From: Molossus alvarezi | Taxonomy: Eukaryota; Chordata; Mammalia; Chiroptera; Molossidae | NCBI GenBank assembly: GCA_037176705.1 | Contig: CM073889.1 | Location: 53,189,596-53,253,595 of the forward strand | Direction of reading: 5' to 3' | Length of the DNA: 64,000 nucleotides | Shown: piece by piece, positions 11,606 through 25,146 of the stretch | Layout: every line of letters begins with the position of its first letter | Position numbering within the stretch: position 1 is the stretch's first letter | Program-made: the position numbers and the translations under genes | The notes under the pieces: generated by a model | Seen by the model: the letters and a program-made list of their open reading frames with translations, nothing else | What the model was told of the DNA's origin: nothing | Databases searched by the model: none

Positions 11606-13541
11606 AGTGATGTAGTTTAAACATTTGATGTGTACATCCAAGGAGAAATACATGAATGTGAAGACACTGACAATACCATGGGTGTTTCACATTGCATTTC
11701 TCTGTGAGTTAGAACAAGAGGAGGGTTCTGGAGAAAAGGCACTTGTACAGTTGTCCTGGGTATCAATTTCAATTAGCTACCCACAAATTATGCCCGGTTT
11801 GCGCGGCATAGTTTGCATTGGAGAGTTATCCACTGTTGCACGTAAATGCAGCTGACTGCCTTCTTTCCTATACGACAAGAAAGACAATTTGTACGAGAAG
11901 AAGAGGTAACTTTCCAACATACTACTTTTCTTCCTTGGATATGAGTTGTTTGCCTGGAAGAGTCTACAAAGCATCTCGATACCAAATACAGGCTGCGCTG
12001 CAGAAATGAAACATTTTGGTTAGAGCAGTGTTCAGGTCGTGGAAATCTATACCCTATTCAGTTCTACACACATTCTCTCCATGCGTTACCAAATGAATCA
12101 GAGTCATGCCATGGATCCACGATACATTTCACTGTTTGTGCCGATTTCCACATTAACATAAGGTGTAGATACCTGTTTTCTGCAGAGAATTGAATGTAAA
12201 CCCTTGTCCTGAGTGTGAAATGCTGGAATTATCCCGTGGAAATGAATGATAACTCCCGAACTTATGCTTAAAATACCCTGTGACAGATTCAACCTATTTC
12301 TTGATATCTGACAGAATCATCTCCATTATAACAAGGATTCCAAAGAGTTTCAGGCCTTTGAATAATGGTCCTGGATTCACATGTTTCAAGAGTATTTCCC
12401 AGAAGAACCTATGAAAATACAGTGGATAATCAAAGGTGTGCATCACTGCTGTTCTTTCTCTGCAGAATTATATAATTACATTCAGTTCAAGAGCAGCATG
12501 GAAACCTCAATATGGTGTAGTGGCAATTGGACTGTTCAGTGGCTCTCTGTCCTAAAAACAGTGTTCCCATTGACTAACTTCTTCACATACTGTCTAAATA
12601 TGGTGAAGAAGATTCTTGGGCTATACCCACTTCACAAAACATGGAACCAACACTGGTGTTCTGTTCTGCAGATTATGTGTTAGAACAGTTGAGGAAAGTA
12701 TTGATTCAAGGTAATGTGGCAACCTAACGTTTGCCTATGCCCTTAGACATACTTCTCACCAGAGATCGTTTCTAGGAGCGTTTATACACACCAAACCGAT
12801 TCCAAACGAACTGTGTTAGAACTCTGCAGTTCAGTTGAGGAAACTCACTTCCATGAAGCCTAGAGAGTGAGGCTTCTCCAACCATAAGCTGTTTTGGTTA
12901 AGTACCTAAGAAATGTCTGTTTGTTAAGGTGTAATCACACGAAAACCTAGCAGTGCACGTTTCTTTCTCTTGTTCCCTACACACAATTACAAGACTTGCT
13001 GGTGCAGTCTCAGATATCCTGAATTATGGGCAAAACTCTGTGAGAGCCAGGGGCAACATTCATTGGTGGCATGTTTAAACTTGGGAAATTGAGTACCTTT
13101 GCAAGGAAAGTGTGTAGATACATGTTCTAGTAGGAAACTGATGGAATGATTGAATATTTCCATTTTGGGTCAGGAAATGCACAGATCTTGGCAAGAGTCA
13201 TGTGAAACACTTGAATATAGACACTCTCCTCGTGGTGTGGAGAGATCCAGTCTTCTCCTGGAAAGAACAACTAGGACAGGGCACACTGATGTGTAGAATC
13301 AAAAGTTATCCCCTTTTGTGTTCTGTGCTGGTAATGGTTTCCAAGATTGCATAGTTTTCAACAACATTTCTCAAGGCGATACTTGGAATAAGTATGGTTT
13401 CTTCTGTAGCAGTTTGTTTCGCCTAATTCTTAGTCAGAACAGTGAACCAACCTAGGGTCTAGAATGAAATAATGGAAAGATTGATAACTACTGGTGTTAC
13501 ACATGTGCCATTCTTGAAACAAAGCCACTGAACACATCTAA
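11606..13541 (+). repeat. Monomer 7 (1936 bp)
   Basis: CTTTCCAAC, GTCGTGG, ACTGCTGTTC at offset 844, and GCATAGTTTTCAAC at offsets 1747-1755. The tail is GAAACAAAGCCAC, which has one extra base. That tail is always followed by a type C head, here in M8. Confidence 0.98.
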
Positions 13542-15476
13542 AGTGATGTAGTTTAAACATTTGATGTGTACATCCAAGGAGAAATACATGAATGTGAAGA
13601 CACTGACAATACCATGGGTGTTTCACATTGCATTTCTCTGTGAGTTAGAACAAGAGGAGGGTTCTGGAGAAAAGGCACTTGTACAGTTGACCTGGGTATC
13701 AATTTCAATTGGCTACCCACAAATTATGCCCGGTTTGCGCGGCATAGTTTGCATTGGAGAGTTATCCAGTGTTGCATGTAAATGCAGCTGACTGCCTTCT
13801 TTCCTATACGACAAGAAAGACAATTTGTACGAGAAGAAGAGGTAACTTTCCAACATACTACTTTTCTTCCTTGGATATGAGTTGTTTGCCTGGAAGAGTC
13901 TACAAAGCATCTCGATACCAAATACAGGCTGCGCTGCAGAAATGAAACATTTTGGTTAGAGCAGTGTTCAGGTCCTGGAAATCTATACCCTATTCAGTTC
14001 TACACACATTCTCTCCATGCGTTACCAAATGAATCAGAGTCATGCCATGGATCCACGATACATTTCACTGTTTGTGCCGATTTCCACATTAACATAAGGT
14101 GTAGATACCTGTTTTCTGCAGAGAATTGAATGTAAACCCTTGTCCTGAGTGTGAAATGCTGGAATTATCCCGTGGAAATGAATGATAACTCCCGAACTTA
14201 TGCTTAAAATACCCTGTGACAGATTCAACCTATTTCTTGATATCTGACAGAATCATCTCCATTATAACAAGGATTCCAAAGAGTTTCAGGCCTTTGAATA
14301 ATGGTCCTGGATTCACATGTTTCAAGAGTATTTCCCAGAAGAACCTATGAAAATACAGTGGATAATCAAAGGTGTGCATCACTGGTGTTCTTTCTCTGCA
14401 GAATTATATAATTACATTCAGTTCAAGAGCAGCATGGAAACCTCAATATGGTGTAGTGGCAATTGGACTGTTCAGTGGCTCTCTGTCCTAAAAACAGTGT
14501 TCCCATTGACTAACTTCTTCACATACTGTCTAAATATGGTGAAGAAGATTCTTGGGCTATACCCACTTCACAAAACATGGAACCAACACTGGTGTTCTGT
14601 TCTGCAGATTATGTGTTAGAACAGTTGAGGAAAGTATTGATTCAAGGTAATGTGGCAACCTAACGTTTGCCTATGCCCTTAGACATACTTCTCACCAGAG
14701 ATCGTTTCTAGGAGCGTTTATACACACCAAACCGATTCCAAACGAACTGTGTTAGAACTCTGCAGTTCAGTTGAGGAAACTCACTTCCATGAAGCCTAGA
14801 GAGTGAGGCTTCTCCAACCATAAGCTGTTTTGGTTAAGTACCTAAGAAATGTCTGTTTGTTAAGGTGTAATCACACGAAAACCTAGCAGTGCACGTTTCT
14901 TTCTCTTGTTCCCTACACACAATTACAAGACTAGCTGGTGCAGTCTCAGATATCCTGAATTATGGGCAAAACTCTGTGAGAGCCAGGGGCAACATTTATT
15001 GGTGGCATGTTTAAACTTGGGAAATTGAGTACCTTTGCAAGGAAAGTGTGTAGATACATGTTCTAGTAGGAAACTGATGGAATGATTGAATATTTCCATT
15101 TTGGGTCAGGAAATGCACAGATCTTGGCAAGAGTCATGTGAAACACTTGAATATAGACACTCTCCTCGTGGTGTGGAGAGATCCAGTCTTCTCCTGGAAA
15201 GAACAACTAGGACAGGGCACACTGATGTGTAGAATCAAAAGTTATCCCCTTTTGTGTTCTGTGCTGGTAATGGTTTCCAAGATTGCACAGTTTTCTACAA
15301 CATTTCTCAAGGCGATACTTGGAATAAGTATGGTTTCTTCTGTAGCAGTTTGTTTCGCCTAATTCTTAGTCAGAACAGTGAACCAACCTAGGGTCTAGAA
15401 TGAAATAATGGAAAGATTGATAACTACTGGTGTTACACATGTGCCATTCTTGAAAAAAGCAACTGAACACATCTAA
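13542..15476 (+). repeat. Monomer 8, type C head (1935 bp)
   Basis: Type C head: TTGACCTGGG (offset 149) and ATTGGCTAC (offset 170), with CCAGTG and CATGTAA. Private CTAGCTGG near 14932. ATTTATTGG at offset 1456. Other type C heads are in M16, M20 and M32. Confidence 0.98.
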
Positions 15477-17410
15477 AGTGATGTAGTTTAAACATTTGAT
15501 GTGTACATCCAAGGAGAAATACATGAATGTGAAGACACTGACAATACCATGGGTGTTTCACATTGCATTTCTCTGTGAGTTAGAACAAGAGGAGGGTTCT
15601 GGAGAAAAGGCACTTGTACAGTTGTCCTGGGTATCAATTTCAATTAGCTACCCACAAATTATGCCCGGTTTGCGCGGCATAGTTTGCATTGGAGAGTTAT
15701 CCACTGTTGCATGTAAATGCAGCTGACTGCCTTCTTTCCTATACGACAAAAAGACAATTTGTACGAGAAGAAGAGGTAACTTTCCAACATACTACTTTTC
15801 TTCCTTGGATATGAGTTGTTTGCCTGGAAGAGTCTACAAAGCATCTCGATACCAAATACAGGCTGCGCTGCAGAAATGAAACATTTTGGTTAGAGCAGTG
15901 TTCAGGTCCTGGAAATCTATACCCTATTCAGTTCTACACACATTCTCTCCATGCGTTACCAAATGAATCAGAGTCATGCCATGGATCCACGATACATTTC
16001 ACTGTTTGTGCCGATTTCCACATTAACATAAGGTGTAGATACCTGTTTTCTGCAGAGAATTGAATGTAAACCCTTGTCCTGAGTGTGAAATGCTGGAATT
16101 ATCCCGTGGAAATGAATGATAACTCCCGAACTTATGCTTAAAATACCCTGTGACAGATTCAACCTATTTCTTGATATCTGACAGAATCATCTCCATTATA
16201 ACAAGGATTCCAAAGAGTTTCAGGCCTTTGAATAATGGTCCTGGATTCACATGTTTCAAGAGTATTTCCCAGAAGAACCTATGAAAATACAGTGGATAAT
16301 CAAAGGTGTGCATCACTGGTGTTCTTTCTCTGCAGAATTATATAATTACATTCACTTCAAGAGCAGCATGGAAACCTCAATATGGTGTAGTGGCAATTGG
16401 ACTGTTCAGTGGCTCTCTGTCCTAAAAACAGTGTTCCCATTGACTAACTTCTTCACATACTGTCTAAATATGGTGAAGAAGATTCTTGGGCTATACCCAC
16501 TTCACAAAACATGGAACCAACACTGGTGTTCTGTTCTGCAGATTATGTGTTAGAACAGTTGAGGAAAGTATTGATTCAAGGTAATGTGGCAAGCTAACGT
16601 TTGCCTATGCCCTTAGACATACTTCTCACCAGAGATCGTTTCTAGGAGCGTTTATACACACCAAACCGATTCCAAACGAACTGTGTTAGAACTCTGCAGT
16701 TCAGTTGAGGAAACTCACTTCCATGAAGCCTAGAGAGTGAGGCTTCTCCAACCATAAGCTGTTTTGGTTAAGTACCTAAGAAATGTCTGTTTGTTAAGCT
16801 GTAATCACACGAAAACCTAGCAGTGCACGTTTCTTTCTCTTGTTCCCTACACACAATTACAAGACTTGCTGGTGCAGTCTCAGATATCCTGAATTATGGG
16901 CAAAACTCTGTGAGAGCCAGGGGCAACATTCATTGGTGGCATGTTTAAACTTGGGAAATTGAGTACCTTTGCAAGGAAAGTGTGTAGATACATGTTCTAG
17001 TAGGAAACTGATGGAATGATTGAGTATTTCCATTTTGGGTCAGGAAATGCACAGATCTTGGCAAGAGTCATGTGAAACACTTGAATATAGACACTCTCCT
17101 CGTGGTGTGGAGAGATCCAGTCTTCTCCTGGAAAGAACAACTAGGACAGGGCACACTGATGTGTAGAATCAAAAGTTATCCACTTTTGTGTTCTGTGCTG
17201 GTAATGGTTTCCAAGATTGCACAGTTTTCTACAACATTTCTCAAGGCGATACTTGGAATAAGTATGGTTTCTTCTGTAGCAGTTTGTTTCGCCTAATTCT
17301 TAGTCAGAACAGTGAACCAACCTAGGGTCTAGAATGAAATAATGGAAAGATTGATAACTACTGGTGTTACACATGTGCCATTCTTGAAAAAAGCACCTGA
17401 ACACATCTAA
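15477..17410 (+). repeat. Monomer 9 (1934 bp)
   Basis: One base is missing in GACAAAAAGAC near 15749. TTCACTTCAAG near 16354 is private. CAAGCTAACG, TGAGTATT, TATCCACTTTT and tail GCACCTG link it to M1 and M11. Confidence 0.98.
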
Positions 17411-19345
17411 AGTGATGTAGTTTAAACATTTGATGTGTACATCCAAGGAGAAATACATGAATGTGAAGACACTGACAATACCATGGGTGTTTCACATTGC
17501 ATTTCTCTGTGAGTTAGAACAAGAGGAGGGTTCTGGAGAAAAGGCACTTGTACAGTTGTCCTGGGTATCAATTTCAATTAGCTACCCACAAATTATGCCC
17601 GGTTTGCGCGGCATAGTTTGCATTGGAGAGTTATCCAGTGTTGCATGTAAATGCAGCTGACTGCCTTCTTTCCTATACGACAAGAAAGACAATTTGTACG
17701 AGAAGAAGAGGTAACTTTTCAACATACTACTTTTCTTCCTTGGATATGAGTTGTTTGCCTGGAAGAGTCTACAAAGCATCTCGATACCAAATACAGGCTG
17801 CGCTGCAGAAATGAAACATTTTGGTTAGAGCAGTGTTCAGGTCGTGGAAATCTATACCCTATTCAGTTCTACACACATTCTCTCCATGCGTTACCAAATG
17901 AATCAGAGTCATGCCATGGATCCACGATACATTTCACTGTTTGTGCCGATTTCCACATTAACATAAGGTGTAGATACCTGTTTTCTGCAGAGAATTGAAT
18001 GTAAACCCTTGTCCTGAGTGTGAAATGCTGGAATTATCCCGTGGAAATGAATGATAACTCCCGAACTTATGCTTAAAATACCCTGTGACAGATTCAACCT
18101 ATTTCTTGATATCTGACAGAATCATCTCCATTATAACAAGGATTCCAAAGAGTTTCAGGCCTTTGAATAATGGTCCTGGATTCACATGTTTCAAGAGTAT
18201 TTCCCAGAAGAACCTATGAAAATACAGTGGATAATCAAAGGTGTGCATCACTGGTGTTCTTTCTCTGCAGAATTATATAATTACATTCAGTTCAAGAGCA
18301 GCATGGAAACCTCAATATGGTGTAGTGGCAATTGGACTGTTCAGTGGCTCTCTGTCCTAAAAACAGTGTTCCCATTGACTAACTTCTTCACATACTGTCT
18401 AAATATGGTGAAGAAGATTCTTGGGCTATACCCACTTCACAAAACATGGAACCAACACTGGTGTTCTGTTCTGCAGATTATGTGTTAGAACAGTTGAGGA
18501 AAGTATTGATTCAAGGTAATGTGGCAACCTAACGTTTGCCTATGCCCTTAGACATACTTCTCACCAGAGATCGTTTCTAGGAGCGTTTATACACACCAAA
18601 CCGATTCCAAACGAACTGTGTTAGAACTCTGCAGTTCAGTTGAGGAAACTCACTTCCATGAAGCCTAGAGAGTGAGGCTTCTCCAACCATAAGCTGTTTT
18701 GGTTAAGTACCTAAGAAATGTCTGTTTGTTAAGGTGTAATCACACGAAAACCTAGCAGTGCACGTTTCTTTCTCTTGTTCCCTACACACAATTACAAGAC
18801 TTGCTGGTGCAGTCTCAGATATCCTGAATTATGGGCAAAACTCTGTGAGAGCCAGGGGCAACATTTATTGGTGGCATGTTTAAACTTGGGAAATTGAGTA
18901 CCTTTGCAAGGAAAGTGTGTAGATACATGTTCTAGTAGGAAACTGATGGAATGATTGAATATTTCCATTTTGGGTCAGGAAATGCACAGATCTTGGCAAG
19001 AGTCATGTGAAACACTTGAATATAGACACTCTCCTCGTGGTGTGGAGAGATCCAGTCTTCTCCTGGAAAGAACAACTAGGACAGGGCACACTGATGTGTA
19101 GAATCAAAAGTTATCCCCTTTTGTGTTCTGTGCTGGTAATGGTTTCCAAGATTGCAGAGTTTTCTACAACATTTCTCAAGGCGATACTTGGAATAAGTAT
19201 GGTTTCTTCTGTAGCAGTTTGTTTCGCCTAATTCTTAGTCAGAACAGTGAACCAACCTAGGGTCTAGAATGAAATAATGGAAAGATTGATAACTACTGGT
19301 GTTACACATGTGCCATTCTTGAAAAAAGCAACTGAACACATCTAA
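17411..19345 (+). repeat. Monomer 10 (1935 bp)
   Basis: CCAGTG, CATGTAA, GTCGTGG and ATTTATTGG, so its first two thirds are M2-like. Private GCAGAGTTTTC near 19157. It lacks the 4 bp deletion. Tail GCAACTG. Confidence 0.98.
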
Positions 19346-21280
19346 AGTGATGTAGTTTAAACATTTGATGTGTACATCCAAGGAGAAATACATGAATGTG
19401 AAGACACTGACAATACCATGGGTGTTTCACATTGCATTTCTCTGTGAGTTAGAACAAGAGGAGGGTTCTGGAGAAAAGGCACTTGTACAGTTGTCCTGGG
19501 TATCAATTTCAATTAGCTACCCACAAATTATGCCCGGTTTGCGCGGCATAGTTTGCATTGGAGAGTTATCCACTGTTGCACGTAAATGCAGCTGACTGCC
19601 TTCTTTCCTATACGACAAGGAAGACAATTTGTACGAGAAGAAGAGGTAACTTTTCAACATACTACTTTTCTTCCTTGGATATGAGTTGTTTGCCTGGAAG
19701 AGTCTACAAAGCATCTCGATACCAAATACAGGCTGCGCTGCAGAAATGAAACATTTTGGTTAGAGCAGTGTTCAGGTCCTGGAAATCTATACCCTATTCA
19801 GTTCTACACACATTCTCTCCATGCGTTACCAAATGAATCAGAGTCATGCCATGGATCCACGATACATTTCACTGTTTGTGCCGATTTCCACATTAACATA
19901 AGGTGTAGATACCTGTTTTCTGCAGAGAATTGAATGTAAACCCTTGTCCTGAGTGTGAAATGCTGGAATTATCCCGTGGAAATGAATGATAACTCCCGAA
20001 CTTATGCTTAAAATACCCTGTGACAGATTCAACCTATTTCTTGATATCTGACAGAATCATCTCCATTATAACAAGGATTCCAAAGAGTTTCAGGCCTTTG
20101 AATAATGGTCCTGGATTCACATGTTTCAAGAGTATTTCCCAGAAGAACCTATGAAAATACAGTGGATAATCAAAGGTGTGCATCACTGGTGTTCTTTCTC
20201 TGCAGAATTATATAATTACATTCAGTTCAAGAGCAGCATGGAAACCTCAATATGGTGTAGTGGCAATTGGACTGTTCAGTGGCTCTCTGTCCTAAAAACA
20301 GTGTTCCCATTGACTAACTTCTTCACATACTGTCTAAATATGGTGAAGAAGATTCTTGGGCTATACCCACTTCACAAAACATGGAACCAACACTGGTGTT
20401 CTGTTCTGCAGATTATGTGTTAGAACAGTTGAGGAAAGTATTGATTCAAGGTAATGTGGCAAGCTAACGTTTGCCTATGCCCTTAGACATACTTCTCACC
20501 AGAGATCGTTTCTAGGAGCGTTTATACACACCAAACCGATTCCAAACGAACTGTGTTAGAACTCTGCAGTTCAGTTGAGGAAACTCACTTCCATGAAGCC
20601 TAGAGAGTGAGGCTTCTCCAACCATAAGCTGTTTTGGTTAAGTACCTAAGAAATGTCTGTTTGTTAAGGTGTAATCACACGAAAACCTAGCAGTGCACGT
20701 TTCTTTCTCTTGTTCCCTACACACAATTACAAGACTTGCTGGTGCAGTCTCAGATATCCTGAATTATGGGCAAAACTCTGTGAGAGCCAGGGGCAACATT
20801 CATTGGTGGCATGTTTAAACTTGGGAAATTGAGTACCTGTGCAAGGAAAGTGTGTAGATACATGTTCTAGTAGGAAACTGATGGAATGATTGAGTATTTC
20901 CATTTTGGGTCAGGAAATGCACAGATCTTGGCAAGAGTCATGTGAAACACTTGAATATAGACACTCTCCTCGTGGTGTGGAGAGATCCAGTCTTCTCCTG
21001 GAAAGAACAACTAGGACAGGGCACACTGATGTGTAGAATCAAAAGTTATCCCCTTTTGTGTTCTGTGCTGGTAATGGTTTCCAAGATTGCACAGTTTTCT
21101 ACAACATTTCTCAAGGCGATACTTGGAATAAGTATGGTTTCTTCTGTAGCAGTTTGTTTCGCCTAATTCTTAGTCAGAACAGTGAACCAACCTAGGGTCT
21201 AGAATGAAATAATGGAAAGATTGATAACTACTGGTGTTACACATGTGCCATTCTTGAAAAAAGCACCTGAACACATCTAA
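19346..21280 (+). repeat. Monomer 11 (1935 bp), near-copy of monomer 1
   Basis: Shares with M1 the otherwise rare CTGTGCAAGG (offset 1494) plus CAAGCTAACG, TGAGTATT and GCACCTG. It differs by ACAAGGAAG near 19620. Confidence 0.98.
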
Positions 21281-23211
21281 AGTGATGTAGTTTAAACATT
21301 TGATGTGTACATCCAAGGAGAAATACATGAATGTGAAGACACTGACAATACCATGGGTGTTTCACATTGCATTTCTCTGTGAGTTAGAACAAGAGGAGGG
21401 TTCTGGAGAAAAGGCACTTGTACAGTTGTCCTGGGTATCAATTTCAATTAGCTACCCACAAATTATGCCCGGTTTGCGCGGCATAGTTTGCATTGGAGAG
21501 TTATCCAGTGTTGCACGTAAATGCAGCTGACTGCCTTCTTTCCTATACGACAAGAAAGACAATTTGTACGAGAAGAAGAGGTAACTTTTCAACATACTAC
21601 TTTTCTTCCTTGGATATGAGTTGTTTGCCTGGAAGAGTCTACAAAGCATCTCGATACCAAATACAGGCTGCGCTGCAGAAATGAAACATTTTGGTTAGAG
21701 CAGTGTTCAGGTCGTGGAAATCTATACCCTATTCAGTTCTACACACATTCTCTCCATGCGTTACCAAATGAATCAGAGTCATGCCATGGATCCACGATAC
21801 ATTTCACTGTTTGTGCCGATTTCCACATTAACATAAGGTGTAGATACCTGTTTTCTGCAGAGAATTGAATGTAAACCCTTGTCCTGAGTGTGAAATGCTG
21901 GAATTATCCCGTGGAAATGAATGATAACTCCCGAACTTATGCTTAAAATACCCTGTGACAGATTCAACCTATTTCTTGATATCTGACAGAATCATCTCCA
22001 TTATAACAAGGATTCCAAAGAGTTTCAGGCCTTTGAATAATGGTCCTGGATTCACATGTTTCAAGAGTATTTCCCAGAAGAACCTATGAAAATACAGTGG
22101 ATAATCAAAGGTGTGCATCACTGGTGTTCTTTCTCTGCAGAATTATATAATTACATTCAGTTCAAGAGCAGCATGGAAACCTCAATATGGTGTAGTGGCA
22201 ATTGGACTGTTCAGTGGCTCTCTGTCCTAAAAACAGTGTTCCCATTGACTAACTTCTTCACATACTGTCTAAATATGGTGAAGAAGATTCTTGGGCTATA
22301 CCCACTTCACAAAACATGGAACCAACACTGGTGTTCTGTTCTGCAGATTATGTGTTAGAACAGTTGAGGAAAGTATTGATTCAAGGTAATGTGGCAACCT
22401 AACGTTTGCCTATGCCCTTAGACATACTTCTCACCAGAGATCGTTTCTAGGAGCGTTTATACACACCAAACCGATTCCAAACGAACTGTGTTAGAACTCT
22501 GCAGTTCAGTTGAGGAAACTCACTTCCATGAAGCCTAGAGAGTGAGGCTTCTCCAACCATAAGCTGTTTTGGTTAAGTACCTAAGAAATGTCTGTTTGTT
22601 AAGGTGTAATCACACGAAAACCTAGCAGTGCACGTTTCTTTCTCTTGTTCCCTACACACAATTACAAGACTTGCTGGTGCAGTCTCAGATATCCTGAATT
22701 ATGGGCAAAACTCTGTGAGAGCCAGGGGCAACATTTATTGGTGGCATGTTTAAACTTGGGAAATTGAGTACCTTTGCAAGGAAAGTGTGTAGATACATGT
22801 TCTAGTAGGAAACTGATGGAATGATTGAATATTTCCATTTTGGGTCAGGAAATGCACAGATCTTGGCAAGAGTCATGTGAAACACTTGAATATAGACACT
22901 CTCCTCGTGGTGTGGAGAGATCCAGTCTTCTCCTGGAAAGAACAACTAGGACAGGGCACACTGATGTGTAGAATCAAAAGTTATCCCCTTTTGTGTTCTG
23001 TGTTGGTAATGGTTTCCAAGATTGCACAGTGTTCTACAACATTTCTCAAGGCGATACTTGGAATAAGTATGGTTTCTTCTGTAGCAGTTTGTTTCGCCTA
23101 ATTCTTAGAACAGTGAACCAACCTAGGGTCTAGAATGAAATAATGGAAAGATTGATAACTACTGGTGTTACACATGTGCCATTCTTGAAAAAAGCACCTG
23201 AACACATCTAA
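21281..23211 (+). repeat. Monomer 12 (1931 bp), near-copy of monomer 2
   Basis: Carries the 4 bp deletion, TGTTGG, CAGTGTTCT and ATTTATTGG as in M2. It differs by retaining CACGTAA and AAGGTGTAAT. Confidence 0.98.
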
Positions 23212-25146
23212 AGTGATGTAGTTTAAACATTTGATGTGTACATCCAAGGAGAAATACATGAATGTGAAGACACTGACAATACCATGGGTGTTTCACATTG
23301 CATTTCTCTGTGAGTTAGAACAAGAGGAGGGTTCTGGAGAAAAGGCACTTGTACAGTTGTCCTGGGTATCAATTTCAATTAGCTACCCACAAATTATGCC
23401 CGGTTTGCGCGGCATAGTTTGCATTGGAGAGTTATCCACTGTTGCACGTAAATGCAGCTGACTGCCTTCTTTCCTATACGACAAGAAAGACAATTTGTAC
23501 GAGAAGAAGAGGTAACTTTTCAACATACTACTTTTCTTCCTTGGATATGAGTTGTTTGCCTGGAAGAGTCTACAAAGCATCTCGATACCAAATACAGGCT
23601 GCGCTGCAGAAATGAAACATTTTGGTTAGAGCAGTGTTCAGGTCGTGGAAATCTATACCCTATTCAGTTCTACACACATTCTCTCCATGCGTTACCAAAT
23701 GAATCAGAGTCATGCCATGGATCCACGATACATTTCACTGTTTGTGCCGATTTCCACATTAACATAAGGTGTAGATACCTGTTTTCTGCAGAGAATTGAA
23801 TGTAAACCCTTGTCCTGAGTGTGAAATGCTGGAATTATCCCGTGGAAATGAATGATAACTCCCGAACTTATGCTTAAAATACCCTGTGACAGATTCAACC
23901 TATTTCTTGATATCTGACAGAATCATCTCCATTATAACAAGGATTCCAAAGAGTTTCAGGCCTTTGAATAATGGTCCTGGATTCACATGTTTCAAGAGTA
24001 TTTCCCAGAAGAACCTATGAAAATACAGTGGATAATCAAAGGTGTGCATCACTGGTGTTCTTTCTCTGCAGAATTATATAATTACATTCAGTTCAAGAGC
24101 AGCATGAAAACCTCAATATGGTGTAGTGGCAATTGGACTGTTCAGTGGCTCTCTGTCCTAAAAACAGTGTTCCCATTGACTAACTTCTTCACATACTGTC
24201 TAAATATGGTGAAGAAGATTCTTGGGCTATACCCACTTCACAAAACATGGAACCAACACTGGTGTTCTGTTCTGCAGATTATGTGTTAGAACAGTTGAGG
24301 AAAGTATTGATTCAAGGTAATGTGGCAACCTAACGTTTGCCTATGCCCTTAGACATACTTCTCACCAGAGATCGTTTCTAGGAGCGTTTATACACACCAA
24401 ACCGATTCCAAACGAACTGTGTTAGAACTCTGCAGTTCAGTTGAGGAAACTCACTTCCATGAAGCCTAGAGAGTGAGGCTTCTCCAACCATAAGCTGTTT
24501 TGGTTAAGTACCTAAGAAATGTCTGTTTGTTAAGCTGTAATCACACGAAAACCTAGCAGTGCACGTTTCTTTCTCTTGTTCCCTACACACAATTACAAGA
24601 CTTGCTGGTGCAGTCTCAGATATCCTGAATTATGGGCAAAACTCTGTGAGAGCCAGGGGCAACATTCATTGGTGGCATGTTTAAACTTGGGAAATTGAGT
24701 ACCTTTGCAAGGAAAGTGTGTAGATACATGTTCTAGTAGGAAACTGATGGAATGATTGAATATTTCCATTTTGGGTCAGGAAATGCACAGATCTTGGCAA
24801 GAGTCATGTGAAACACTTGAATATAGACACTCTCCTCGTGGTGTGGAGAGATCCAGTCTTCTCCTGGAAAGAACAACTAGGACAGGGCACACTGATGTGT
24901 AGAATCAAAAGTTATCCACTTTTGTGTTCTGTGCTGGTAATGGTTTCCAAGATTGCACAGTTTTCTACAACATTTCTCAAGGCGATACTTGGAATAAGTA
25001 TGGTTTCTTCTGTAGCAGTTTGTTTCGCCTAATTCTTAGTCAGAACAGTGAACCAACCTAGGGTCTAGAATGAAATAATGGAAAGATTGATAACTACTGG
25101 TGTTACACATGTGCCATTCTTGAAAAAAGCACCTGAACACATCTAA
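23212..25146 (+). repeat. Monomer 13 (1935 bp), copy of monomer 3
   Basis: ATGAAAACC and TATCCACTTTT as in M3. No difference from M3 was found at the sites compared. Confidence 0.98.
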
